From assembly GCA_050259035.1 (NCBI GenBank), contig JBLMZW010000164.1, positions 1-32,379 on the forward strand: a DNA stretch of 32,379 nucleotides, written 5' to 3'. Under the pieces are notes generated by a model. The model saw only the letters and a list, made by a program, of their open reading frames with translations, was not told the DNA's origin and searched no databases. The position numbers and the translations under genes are program-made. Positions within the stretch are counted from its first letter, which is position 1, and every line of letters begins with the position of its first letter. This DNA is from JBLMZW01 sp050259035. GTDB lineage: Bacteria; Bacillota; Syntrophomonadia; Syntrophomonadales; DTU052. Positions 1 to 7,223 of the stretch are shown here, piece by piece.

Positions 1-387
1 CAAGGGTATTGCCATAAAAGAAATGATTTTCGCTTATTTAAGCTATCCCGCACATCAAACCTACAAATACAAGAGGAATTTTTTACGCCACGAGATTATC
101 AAAAACCGCAGTTAGATTTTACTGATATTTTGGCAACTATGCAAACAAGAATTAAAATTCGTATTCATAAATCTGTCATGGACAGGGTACTTGATTATTG
201 CACTTATGAACACTTTTCACCAGACGGTGATGAGCATTATATTGTTAGCTTTCCTTTCATTGAGAAAGAATACTACTACAATATTCTTTTCAGTTTTGGG
301 GATAAATGTGAGTGTTTAGAGCCGTTACATATCCGCACAGAAATGAAGCGTATAATACATGATATCGCTACCATATACGAAAGTTAA
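1..387 (+). CDS. WYL-domain transcriptional regulator, C-terminal part (5' end outside window)
   Basis: The reading frame is open from base 1 and ends with TAA at 385-387, so the gene begins upstream of the window. The first codons read GYCHKRNDFRLFKLSR, a typical WYL-domain strand with the conserved Arg-Phe-Lys-x-x-Arg pattern. The end (FSFGDKCECLEPLHI, then a helix ending in IHDIATIYES) matches the usual C-terminus of YafY/DeoR-type HTH-WYL regulators. A first ATG at 139 would be internal to the domain and is not a believable start. WYL domains commonly sense a ligand, often a nucleic acid or nucleotide, and control defence or stress genes. The HTH part is not visible, so its target cannot be named. 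Confidence 0.8.
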   Translation, partial: QGYCHKRNDFRLFKLSRTSNLQIQEEFFTPRDYQKPQLDFTDILATMQTRIKIRIHKSVMDRVLDYCTYEHFSPDGDEHYIVSFPFIEKEYYYNILFSFGDKCECLEPLHIRTEMKRIIHDIATIYES

Positions 388-423
388 TACATGGAGTAAG
401 ACGAAAAAGACTGCCGTATCTCT

Positions 424-597
424 TTAATTGCTCTTCAAATTGGCACATCTCTTAAAGTAAATCCGCTCCCTTTTGAGCATGGCAAAGGAGTTCTCGCAAC
501 AAGCATTATCGGAGGGATTACCTTTTCTGCTTATGCTACTTTCGATCTGGTTTTCATTGAGATATTTTTCGACATACCAACCCCAGTTCCGTCCCAC
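424..597 (-). pseudogene. IS3-family transposase (OrfB) remnant
   Basis: On the minus strand a 57-codon open stretch reads VEKYLNENQIESSISRKGNP followed by SDNACCENSFAMLKRERIYF. This is the characteristic block of IS3-family OrfB (usually SMSRKGNPYDNAxxESFFxxLKxE), including the Asn-Ala and the third catalytic carboxylate (Glu of ENSF). It is stopped at 424-426 after CANLKSN, so the last 50 or so residues of a normal OrfB are missing. It is also closed upstream by a stop at 598-600, next to a repeat copy. It has no start codon context and is clearly a dead fragment. Confidence 0.72.
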
Positions 598-603
598 CTA
601 TCA

Positions 604-630
604 CCGGGCTGGAGCCCGGCGTTCCCAAAA
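604..630. repeat. GC-rich palindromic repeat, copy 1
   Basis: CCGGGCTGGAGCCCGG is a near-perfect dyad followed by CGTTCCCA. The same core (GGCTGGAGCCxGGCGTTCCCA) recurs at 31171-31195, and relatives lie at 31008-31053 and 31152-31168. It directly follows the broken IS3 fragment. Apart from this repeat and the IS3 scrap, the gene-free stretch 388-818 shows nothing I can name. Confidence 0.6.
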
Positions 631-818
631 TGGAGCTCAACGTCCCCATGTTAATCGCTCCGCACGAAGAGTTTTCTCGGCATCTTTGTATTATATAGCA
701 TGACAACGCGATTCCGGTTAGCTACGGCCAATGAATAAAGAGTGCAGAAAGGTCATGGAATCGGTAACCATCTTTGGACTTACATGCATATATAGTATCA
801 GGGATAGGAGGTGATGAA

Positions 819-1400
819 GTGCAGCAGAAGTACACGATGAGATTTATAAAGGATGAATTTTCGTGCCCCGTTGAGTGCTACGGGAAGAAGTACCAGGTGC
901 AGCAAGGGGATACCCTGTATTTGATCGCCAAACAGTTTGGAGTTCCGCTCAATGTTTTGATTGTTGCCAACCCACAGATACCTGACCCAGATGTAATTTA
1001 TCCTGGCCAGGTGATTTGCATCCCGACAAGCTATCCGTCTGAATGTCTGGGGCAGCTTTACCGCGTTAAGCAGGGGGATACCATGTTTAAAATCGCTCAG
1101 CAATACGGAGTCCCTCTCAATGTACTGATTTTTGCCAATCCACAGATTAAGAATCCGGACCTGATCTTTCCGGGCCAAATACTCTGCATTCCGTCTTCGT
1201 ACCCGGCCAGTTGCAATGGTCAGCTCTATAAAGTAAAACAAGGGGATACCCTGTATATGATCGCCAAGAGGTATGGAGTACCGCTGAATGCTTTAATAGC
1301 TGCCAATCCGCAAATTCCGAATCCGGACCTGATCTATCCCGGGCAGATCATCTGCATACCTAGAATGGTAGGCGACGAAGGCTGTATGGTAGATCCATAG
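819..1400 (+). CDS. triple-LysM peptidoglycan-binding protein (spore coat/cortex type)
   Basis: Three tandem LysM modules of about 50 residues each carry YxVxxGDTxxxIAxxxGVPLNxLIxANPQIxxPDxIxPGQxxCIP. A Cys sits just before each module and another in its final CIP, suggesting one disulfide per module. LysM binds the N-acetylglucosamine backbone of peptidoglycan. Start: a perfect Shine-Dalgarno AGGAGGTGAT at 806-815 lies 7 nt before GTG 819, giving 193 aa. The longer frame from ATG 774 would place this SD inside the gene and is rejected. There is no signal peptide, as in SafA-like spore proteins that assemble from the mother cell. CATATATA at 787-794 could be part of a sporulation-sigma -10, but this is weak. 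Confidence 0.9.
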   Translation: MQQKYTMRFIKDEFSCPVECYGKKYQVQQGDTLYLIAKQFGVPLNVLIVANPQIPDPDVIYPGQVICIPTSYPSECLGQLYRVKQGDTMFKIAQQYGVPLNVLIFANPQIKNPDLIFPGQILCIPSSYPASCNGQLYKVKQGDTLYMIAKRYGVPLNALIAANPQIPNPDLIYPGQIICIPRMVGDEGCMVDP

Positions 1401-1427
1401 AGTTAAAGCGGAATAGCAGGTAAGGTA

Positions 1428-1455
1428 AAAGGGCTGCGGTAATTCGCAGCCCTTC
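1428..1455. terminator. bidirectional intrinsic terminator between LysM gene and HAD gene
   Basis: GGGCTGCG (1431-1438) and CGCAGCCC (1445-1452) form an 8-bp stem with a 6-nt loop. It is preceded by AAAA, which reads as TTTT for minus-strand transcripts, and followed by TT in the plus direction. It lies between two convergent genes and should end the 15-gene minus-strand operon as well as the LysM transcript. Confidence 0.75.
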
Positions 1456-1480
1456 CCTATATCAGCCTTATTTTGTTTAA

Positions 1481-2185
1481 CTAAAGACCGGACAGAAACT
1501 CCAGTAGATCTTCCAGGCTTCCTTCCCAGTCCGGCTTTACGTCAAGATGTCCGTTTAAAAGCCGGTCCTTTACCAGGAACGTTTTCATTCCCAGCTGAGC
1601 TGCGGTAAGATCCTCAGCCGCATCATTTCCTACCATAAGACATTCTGCGGGCTTAACTCCCAACCGGTCGGCTACTTCCTGGTAGTACTCGGTATGCGGT
1701 TTAGTAAAATGCATGTCTTCGTAAGTGGTCACCAGATGATAGGGGTAATCCCCTACCCCGGCCCAGTTTAGCCGTTTGTCTATGGCCAATCGCGGAAATA
1801 CCGGATTGGTGGCAATAGCTACTTTGCCCCCCAGTTCAAATGCTCTTTTTACTATGGCCTGAGCCAGAGGATAGATATCGACGAACTTTTGCAGGCGATC
1901 GAAACGTTGTTGATAGAATTCGTCGAACAAAGGAACATAAATCTCCGTTTCGTGGTCGGCTGCGGCAAAAAAGTCCTGTTCGAAAACCTGCTGGTTGGTC
2001 AAAAGAGGATCCTTGTTGCCTATCATGGCATCACTGGCCTTCCATACCCTGACGGGAAGCTCTTTCGCTTCTATTCCTCTTTCACGGGCGGTATGTACCA
2101 TTTCCCGAAAGTACTCCTGCAGGAAATAATCCATATCGATGTCCAGCAGCGTGCCATCCAAATCAAAAAGTATCGCCTTAAACAA
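1481..2185 (-). CDS. HAD-superfamily hydrolase (phosphatase)
   Basis: A 234-aa cytoplasmic HAD-like phosphohydrolase. Motif I is FDLDGT with nucleophile Asp8 and acid/base Asp10. Motif II is the Thr of IATNP, motif III the Lys of TKPHTEYY, and motif IV is VGNDAAEDL. The helical cap between motifs I and II is of the C1 type, as in phosphoglycolate phosphatase-like enzymes. The start is TTG at 2185, with AGGAGG about 9 nt upstream. It is the last gene of the minus-strand operon, 22 bp after the crotonase gene and ahead of the terminator at 1428-1455. The substrate cannot be deduced; it may be a house-cleaning phosphatase. Confidence 0.88.
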   Translation of the reverse strand: MFKAILFDLDGTLLDIDMDYFLQEYFREMVHTARERGIEAKELPVRVWKASDAMIGNKDPLLTNQQVFEQDFFAAADHETEIYVPLFDEFYQQRFDRLQKFVDIYPLAQAIVKRAFELGGKVAIATNPVFPRLAIDKRLNWAGVGDYPYHLVTTYEDMHFTKPHTEYYQEVADRLGVKPAECLMVGNDAAEDLTAAQLGMKTFLVKDRLLNGHLDVKPDWEGSLEDLLEFLSGL

Positions 2186-2207
2186 CTCTGATCCTCCTTA
2201 ATTCTAA

Positions 2208-2987
2208 TTATCCCAGGGATGTTGCCCCTTTGCTCATATTGTGCATAAGAATTACCGATTGATTGCGGTTTTCCATATAAAGAACCGCTTCCAGCCCGCC
2301 GATCTCCAGGCTCTTATTTACTGCCTCTTTAGTTAGCCTTATGGCCAGGGGATCCTTTGACACCATAATGCGGGCCAATTCCAAAGCATTGTCCATTAAT
2401 TGTTCCCTTTCCACGCAGCGTGAAACATAGCCCAGGGCCACTGCTTCCTCGGCACTCATAAACCTTCCGGTAAGGAGAAATTCGTAAGCGCGTCCAAAAC
2501 CAATCATACGGGGTAAGAAGTAACTGGAGCCCATGTCGGCTCCGCCCAGCCCTACATTTATGTAAAAGGCGGAGAAACGGGCATCCGGTGAAATTATACG
2601 TATATCAGAAGCCAGGCTAAAACTGAAACCAGCTCCAGCCGCCGCACCGTGAACCAGGCAGATTATCGGCTGCGGAATCTGGCGCATGGCCAGCTGTACT
2701 TCCGCCAGGCGAGTTTGCCAGTCATAAAGAGCGGGGGCATTTAACATGCTTTCATCTACGCTCTCCTTAATGTCCAGACCGCCGCAGAAACCCTTTGGCC
2801 CTTCGCCCCGAAGAATTATTACCCGGGGGTCCAGAAATTTGTGCTTCAGTTTGGCCCACAGATCAGTTAGTTCGTCCAGCATAAGTCGATTAAGTGCGTT
2901 CAGTTTCTCGGGCCGGTTCAAAACCACCCCTAAAATGCCGGGTTCAATCTCATCTAGTCTAATTGTTTGGTAGTCAGGAAAACTCAT
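2208..2987 (-). CDS. enoyl-CoA hydratase/isomerase family protein (crotonase 1)
   Basis: A 259-aa crotonase-fold protein. The oxyanion-hole segments are GFCGGLDIKES (residues 67-77) and HGAAAGAGFS (113-122), followed by the CoA-binding helix GSSYFLPRMIG. The two glutamates of classic enoyl-CoA hydratases are absent: Ser122 is at the Glu144 position and Tyr142/Ile143 near the Glu164 position. An Asp (Asp151) sits where PaaG-like isomerases have PDSG. An isomerase or other crotonase reaction on an acyl-CoA is therefore likelier than plain hydration (family-knowledge inference). ATG start with GGGAGG just upstream. It is 23 bp from the thioesterase gene and belongs to the catabolic operon. Confidence 0.88.
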   Translation of the reverse strand: MSFPDYQTIRLDEIEPGILGVVLNRPEKLNALNRLMLDELTDLWAKLKHKFLDPRVIILRGEGPKGFCGGLDIKESVDESMLNAPALYDWQTRLAEVQLAMRQIPQPIICLVHGAAAGAGFSFSLASDIRIISPDARFSAFYINVGLGGADMGSSYFLPRMIGFGRAYEFLLTGRFMSAEEAVALGYVSRCVEREQLMDNALELARIMVSKDPLAIRLTKEAVNKSLEIGGLEAVLYMENRNQSVILMHNMSKGATSLG

Positions 2988-3010
2988 TACTAAAACCTCC
3001 CTTTCAACTT

Positions 3011-3481
3011 TTAATCCTCGAAGACTTTCCAGTATTCTTTCTCTCCCTCCCAGTTGCAGGTCTCGAAAAAGCTCTTCGGCGGACGCAGAACGATAGCCCG
3101 GGCCTGTGCAGTCACAGTACCGTCCTCCAGGCGGATCTCCCCCTCGACCTGCGCCCGGGTGCTATTCCCCTTCACTATCCACCCAACCACGGTTAAAGGC
3201 TGGTCGGTCGGGGTCGGTTTCCGGTAAGTAACCTCCAGCTTGGCGGTTACAAACAGGTTGTCCTCCCCTTCCAAAAGGATTGCCCTCCCGGAGGTCTCAT
3301 CCAGCAGGGCAGCAATTATCCCACCATGCACAAAACCGGGGTAGCCGTTGAAGTAGCTTGGAATCGTTACCTTGGACCAGACCTGCCCCTTTTCACGGTC
3401 GCTATACCAGGTCATCTTTAAGCCCCGGTCATTCTCCCGGCCGCATAAGAAACAAGTACGGGAACTGGGCTGTTTCTCCAT
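3011..3481 (-). CDS. PaaI/YbgC-like hotdog-fold acyl-CoA thioesterase
   Basis: A 156-aa hotdog protein. The key segment GFVHGGIIAALLDETSG carries the HGG and the acidic residue used by PaaI-type thioesterases. The N-terminus has CFLCGRENDRGLKM, the Cys-x-x-Cys-Gly-x-x-Asn-x-x-Gly-Leu signature common in this subfamily. It probably hydrolyses an acyl-CoA of the pathway or recycles CoA from dead-end intermediates. The ATG at 3481 has only a weak, distant purine-rich site. It follows a 101-bp gap that holds an extended -10 promoter candidate, so this gene and the two after it could also be transcribed separately. Confidence 0.85.
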   Translation of the reverse strand: MEKQPSSRTCFLCGRENDRGLKMTWYSDREKGQVWSKVTIPSYFNGYPGFVHGGIIAALLDETSGRAILLEGEDNLFVTAKLEVTYRKPTPTDQPLTVVGWIVKGNSTRAQVEGEIRLEDGTVTAQARAIVLRPPKSFFETCNWEGEKEYWKVFED

Positions 3482-3521
3482 TTTCTGTCACTTCGCCTTC
3501 CAGTTTTTTGCCTTTCGTTCC

Positions 3522-3530
3522 ATTATACCA
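3522..3530 (-). promoter_or_regulatory. possible internal promoter (extended -10)
   Basis: On the minus strand TGGTATAAT is an extended -10 box in the longest gap of the lower operon, about 40 bp before the thioesterase ATG. No convincing -35 lies 17 nt upstream. It could give extra transcription of the thioesterase, crotonase 1 and HAD genes. Confidence 0.4.
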
Positions 3531-3582
3531 AATCAGCTGAACCCAGGTAGTCTCTAAAGGATGTTGCGGACGATACCGAACC

Positions 3583-4959
3583 TCAATGTACCAGCTTTCT
3601 TATCATAGCCAAATTCTTTGCAGTATATGGAGCATAACGCATCTTCATATCGATCAGAGTCGATTTATTGAGTATAGATTTCCGGTGGGAAAATGTCTCG
3701 AACGTGGCCTTCCCGTGATAACTGCCCATCCCGCTGAATCCCACCCCTCCGAATGGGAGGTTCGGATTGCCGGCATGTACCAGAGTATCGTTAATGCACC
3801 CGCCGCCGAAAGAAGTCTTGGCCAGGACTTCGTTCTGTACGCCGTTATTATTACTGAATAAATAAAGGGCCAAGGGCTTGGGCCTGGAATTGACAAAATC
3901 GATGACCTCATTTATCGATGTATAGGTCAGCACAGGAAAAATCGGGCCGAATATCTCCTCCTTCATCACTTCTGATTCGCGGGAAACATCGGTCAGCAAT
4001 GTCGGCGCTATGTAGCGTTCAGCCGGGTTACACTGTCCCCCCAGATAGATTTTCTCCCCATTCAGGAGATTAACCAGCCGCGCATACTGATCCATATTGA
4101 TAATGCGGCCATAATCCAGACTCACTGACGGGTCTTCTCCGTACAATTCACGGATCGCAGTCTTCATAGCCTTTAGAAATTGGTCCTTGATTGACGCATG
4201 CACCATAAGGTAATCGGGGCAGATGCAAGTCTGTCCGGCGTTGACGAACTTACCCCAGGCTACCCGCTTGGCCGCCAAGGCCACGTTCACGTCTGAATGA
4301 ACGATGCAGGGGCTTTTACCGCCCAGCTCCAGGGTTACCGGGGTGGGGTTTTTCGCCGCGGCCTCCATGACGATTTTCCCCAGGGTCGGACTACCGGTAA
4401 AAAATATAGTGTCATACGGCTGCTGGAGAAGACCTTTTATTACTTCCCGGCCTCCTTTGAAAACCGATATATATTCGGGTGGAAATGTATCGCTTATCAG
4501 TTCGCTTATGACTTCGCTGGTGGCTTCTGAATAATGGGCCGGTTTCAATACCGTGCAGTTGCCCGCGGCGATGGATCCGACCAGGGGCTGCATCAGGAGT
4601 TGGAAAGGATAGTTCCACGGTGCGATGATTAAGGCCATTCCGTAGGGTTCCCGGATTATAAAGCTCTTGCCGGGAAAACCCTTGACTCCAGTGCCGACAC
4701 GCTCGGGTCTTGCCCATTTTTTCAGATTCTTAATATGGAGATGAAGTTCCTCATATACCCCGCCGATTTCTATCATATAACCTTCAAATTCCGATTTGTG
4801 CAGATCATGGTGAAGAGCATCCAGTACCTTCTTTTCTTTCTTCTCGATGGCGGATTTCAGCTTTTTCAGCATATTTATCCGGAAATCAATATCCCTGGTT
4901 TTCTGTGAGTTGAAGAATTCCCTCTGCCTCTCTAAGGTTCTTTCAATACCTTCTCCCAT
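3583..4959 (-). CDS. class 3 (ALDH3-like) aldehyde dehydrogenase
   Basis: A 458-aa NAD(P)-dependent aldehyde dehydrogenase that oxidises an aldehyde to the free acid. Visible motifs are APWNYPFQLLMQPL (cofactor and substrate region), FFTGS, the general base Glu211 in ELGGKSPCIV, and the nucleophile Cys245 in NAGQTCICPDY. The length and the C-terminal FGGVGFSGMGSYHGKATFETFSH are typical of ALDH3/coniferyl-aldehyde-type enzymes, which are non-acylating. In this operon it is the obvious consumer of an aldehyde made by the glycyl radical enzyme, supplying an acid for the CoA-transferase (inference). ATG start with GGGAGG upstream; 20 bp from crotonase 2. Confidence 0.92.
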   Translation of the reverse strand: MGEGIERTLERQREFFNSQKTRDIDFRINMLKKLKSAIEKKEKKVLDALHHDLHKSEFEGYMIEIGGVYEELHLHIKNLKKWARPERVGTGVKGFPGKSFIIREPYGMALIIAPWNYPFQLLMQPLVGSIAAGNCTVLKPAHYSEATSEVISELISDTFPPEYISVFKGGREVIKGLLQQPYDTIFFTGSPTLGKIVMEAAAKNPTPVTLELGGKSPCIVHSDVNVALAAKRVAWGKFVNAGQTCICPDYLMVHASIKDQFLKAMKTAIRELYGEDPSVSLDYGRIINMDQYARLVNLLNGEKIYLGGQCNPAERYIAPTLLTDVSRESEVMKEEIFGPIFPVLTYTSINEVIDFVNSRPKPLALYLFSNNNGVQNEVLAKTSFGGGCINDTLVHAGNPNLPFGGVGFSGMGSYHGKATFETFSHRKSILNKSTLIDMKMRYAPYTAKNLAMIRKLVH

Positions 4960-4979
4960 AATTGAACCTCCCTTGAAAA

Positions 4980-5765
4980 CTAGCTTCGACCCGTAAATAC
5001 GGGTTTTCGTTTCTCTAAAAAGGCCCGGGCCCCTTCCTGGAAATCTGGAGATGACCAGGCCAGGACCTGATACAGGGCTTCAGCCTCAGCCTGCTCATTA
5101 AAGTCGCTGGCATCAGCCTGACGCAGTAATTTCTTGATCATGGAACTGGTATAAAGAGGACCTCTCGCCATTTTCCCGGCCCACTTCAGGGATTCCTCTA
5201 AGGAGTTTCCGGCCGGGACCACCTTGTTTATGAGACCCAGCTGTGATGCCTCTTCCGTGTTTAGCACTTTTCCCAGCAGTAAAATCTCCGCGGCTTTATG
5301 ATAGCCCACCTTGCGGGTGAGAAAATAGGAACAGCCGCTATCCGGGCAAAACGCAATATGAATGAAACTAAACAGGAAACGGGCTTCCTCCGCTGCAATG
5401 ATCATGTCACAAGCCATCATCATGGATAAGGCAGCGCCCGCCACTGCCCCGTTAACAGCAGCAATTACCGGCTTGCCAATGTCTAAGATGCGTCTTACTG
5501 TTTCGGTCGATCCGTCAAAAGTCCATTTGGCCCTGGCCGGGCTGTCCATCTCCGCCAACAAATTAATATCTCCCCCCGCCGAGAAAGCCAGACCGGTTCC
5601 CGTGAGAACCACTACTTTCACGTCTTCCCGCTCATTGGCCTGAGTGGCTGCATCAATAAGCCCCTGACACAGATCATGATTAAACGCGTTGAAATTCTGC
5701 GGATGATTCATAGTGATTATCGCTACGCCCTGTTCATTAACCTCGAACAGAACCGCATCACCCAT
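4980..5765 (-). CDS. enoyl-CoA hydratase/isomerase family protein (crotonase 2, PaaG-like)
   Basis: A 261-aa crotonase with oxyanion-hole segments AFSAGGDINLL (residues 60-70) and NGAVAGAALSMMMACD (105-120), and the PaaG-type CPDSGCSYFLTRKVG (140-154). Both classic hydratase glutamates are replaced (Ser114 and Phe134), while Asp142 of PDSG is kept. That is the pattern of enoyl-CoA delta-isomerases such as PaaG. It is clearly a paralogue of crotonase 1 but divergent, so the two probably act at different steps. The ATG start is preceded by GGGAGGAG. It lies 42 bp after the activase gene and 20 bp before the ALDH gene. Confidence 0.9.
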   Translation of the reverse strand: MGDAVLFEVNEQGVAIITMNHPQNFNAFNHDLCQGLIDAATQANEREDVKVVVLTGTGLAFSAGGDINLLAEMDSPARAKWTFDGSTETVRRILDIGKPVIAAVNGAVAGAALSMMMACDMIIAAEEARFLFSFIHIAFCPDSGCSYFLTRKVGYHKAAEILLLGKVLNTEEASQLGLINKVVPAGNSLEESLKWAGKMARGPLYTSSMIKKLLRQADASDFNEQAEAEALYQVLAWSSPDFQEGARAFLEKRKPVFTGRS

Positions 5766-5807
5766 TCGCTGTCACACTCCTCCCGAATGAAAAATTTAAC
5801 CAGTCAA

Positions 5808-6749
5808 TTAATATCGCAAGGAACTGCACTGGACCCCACAGGATCTGATCAATTCGATGGCCCGGTCAATCTCATTTCGAGGCGGGGTCGCCGAACCTCG
5901 TAAGATGTAACTTCTCCCGAGCATTTGATACTTGTATTCCCCGTAGCCGTAATAAGGGGACAATTCGATGGTTGGATCAGGTATGTTTTGTTTAACCCAG
6001 ACCGCCAATCTCAGAAGGTCATCATCGCCGTCGGTATAACCTCGAATCAGCGGATATCTTACGGTAATATTGGTATAAATCCGGGCTAGCCGGGACAAGT
6101 TCTTAAGAATCAATCGATTGTCAACTCCGGTAAGTTTTTGATGTTTCACTGGATCGATTTGCTTGATATCGTAGTAGATTAAATTCAGGCAGGAAGCAGC
6201 TTCCTTTAAAGATTGCCAGGCAGCAAGCCCTGCGGTTTCGATAGCGGTATGGATGTGGTTCTCCTGACACAGTTTCAGCAATGCCACAACGAATTTGGGC
6301 TGCAGCAGTGGTTCCCCGCCCCCGAGGGTGACGCCCCCTCCCGAGGAATGATAAAAACTCGTATCCCGCCTTATTTCATCGAATACCTCGGCCACAGTTT
6401 TCCAGGCACCGGCCAATGTAATTGCCTTAAAGCTGCAGTTGTCGGTACATAAGCCGCAGACATTGCAGCCATCCGGGTTAAGCCTCACACAATCATTTTC
6501 ATCGAAACACAGGGCCTTATCCGGGCAGGTGTCACTACATTTACCGCACCGCTGACAGACCCGCTCATCATACATCAGTTCCGGAACCGCTTTTTGCGAT
6601 TCAGGATTGGAACACCATAGACACCGCAATGAACATCCTTTGAAAAATACCAGAGTTCGGATGCCGGGGCCATCCTGCAGGGAAAACCTCTGAATATTAA
6701 AAATCAAAGCCCGGCTGTTTTCCCCGCCCTTAAGAGCTTTTATAGTCAT
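5808..6749 (-). CDS. glycyl radical enzyme activating enzyme (radical SAM)
   Basis: A 313-aa radical SAM activase that abstracts H from the glycine of its partner GRE. The SAM-cluster motif is Cys39-x3-Cys43-x2-Cys46 within FKGCSLRCLWCSNP, after the typical SLQDGPGIRT. An inserted ferredoxin-like domain has two four-Cys sets: Cys65/68/71/75 and Cys95/98/101/105. SSGGGVTLGGGEPLLQP follows; GGGEP binds the SAM amino group. The extra Fe-S domain is usual for activases of dehydratase-, decarboxylase- and benzylsuccinate-type GREs and absent from PflA. Its ATG overlaps the SCP2-like gene's TGA by 4 bp (ATGA), implying translational coupling. The partner GRE is in the same operon, five genes upstream. 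Confidence 0.94.
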   Translation of the reverse strand: MTIKALKGGENSRALIFNIQRFSLQDGPGIRTLVFFKGCSLRCLWCSNPESQKAVPELMYDERVCQRCGKCSDTCPDKALCFDENDCVRLNPDGCNVCGLCTDNCSFKAITLAGAWKTVAEVFDEIRRDTSFYHSSGGGVTLGGGEPLLQPKFVVALLKLCQENHIHTAIETAGLAAWQSLKEAASCLNLIYYDIKQIDPVKHQKLTGVDNRLILKNLSRLARIYTNITVRYPLIRGYTDGDDDLLRLAVWVKQNIPDPTIELSPYYGYGEYKYQMLGRSYILRGSATPPRNEIDRAIELIRSCGVQCSSLRY

Positions 6750-7186
6750 GGTTTTTCAGTAAGTATCAAGTCCTGGTATCCCATTTCCGCCAGTATGATA
6801 GGAAACATTCTAAAAGCCGGCTTTATAACCGGCAGGAGTTTTAACATGGCGGTTACCTTACCGCCCTGTTTGATACGGCCCTGGGCCACCCCGGCGATTG
6901 GATTCTCCATTCCATGCCAGAACCGGTGTGAGAAGTCGGCCGCCTGCCGGGCCCAAACATCTTCTTTTAGATCACACGGACCCACATAATAGGATCCATA
7001 GTATCCTTCAGGCGGCTGGTTCTTTAGATCCAGTGTGATTTCGCCATCCGGATCGGTATAAATGAATTTAATTATGATGCCGGACTTCTTCATCTGAGGC
7101 CCTATTTTTTCATCCCGCATTACCCGGTCCATAAAATACCCGTAAATCTCATAAAGGTGATCCGTGTCCCGGTAATACTTGCTCAC
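6746..7186 (-). CDS. SCP2-like (sterol carrier protein-2 fold) protein
   Basis: A small alpha/beta protein of 146 aa from GTG 7186. That start has a G-rich site (GGGGGG within 7193-7198) at good spacing. A TTG/ATG start at 7204/7201 would be six or five codons longer, with no SD. The C-terminal half (GRIKQGGKVTAMLKLLPVI, then a hydrophobic helix) resembles SCP2 domains, which hold hydrophobic acyl chains or acyl-CoAs. The N-terminal part contains a beta segment FIYTDPDGEITLDL. No catalytic motif is visible. Placement between the ACAD and activase genes, overlapping the latter by 4 bp, points to a lipid-like or hydrophobic pathway substrate (inference). The family assignment is by eye. Confidence 0.68.
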   Translation of the reverse strand: MSKYYRDTDHLYEIYGYFMDRVMRDEKIGPQMKKSGIIIKFIYTDPDGEITLDLKNQPPEGYYGSYYVGPCDLKEDVWARQAADFSHRFWHGMENPIAGVAQGRIKQGGKVTAMLKLLPVIKPAFRMFPIILAEMGYQDLILTEKP

Positions 7187-7223
7187 ACAGTTACCCCCCA
7201 TCAAAATATTGAAACTTTAAGCA

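Noticed and set aside
473..703. 76-codon plus-strand frame
   Set aside because: It overlaps the minus-strand IS3 transposase remnant and the palindromic repeat, and has no SD.
798..1241. 147-codon minus-strand frame opposite the LysM gene
   Set aside because: It is a shadow of the repeated LysM modules; the plus strand carries the motif and the SD.
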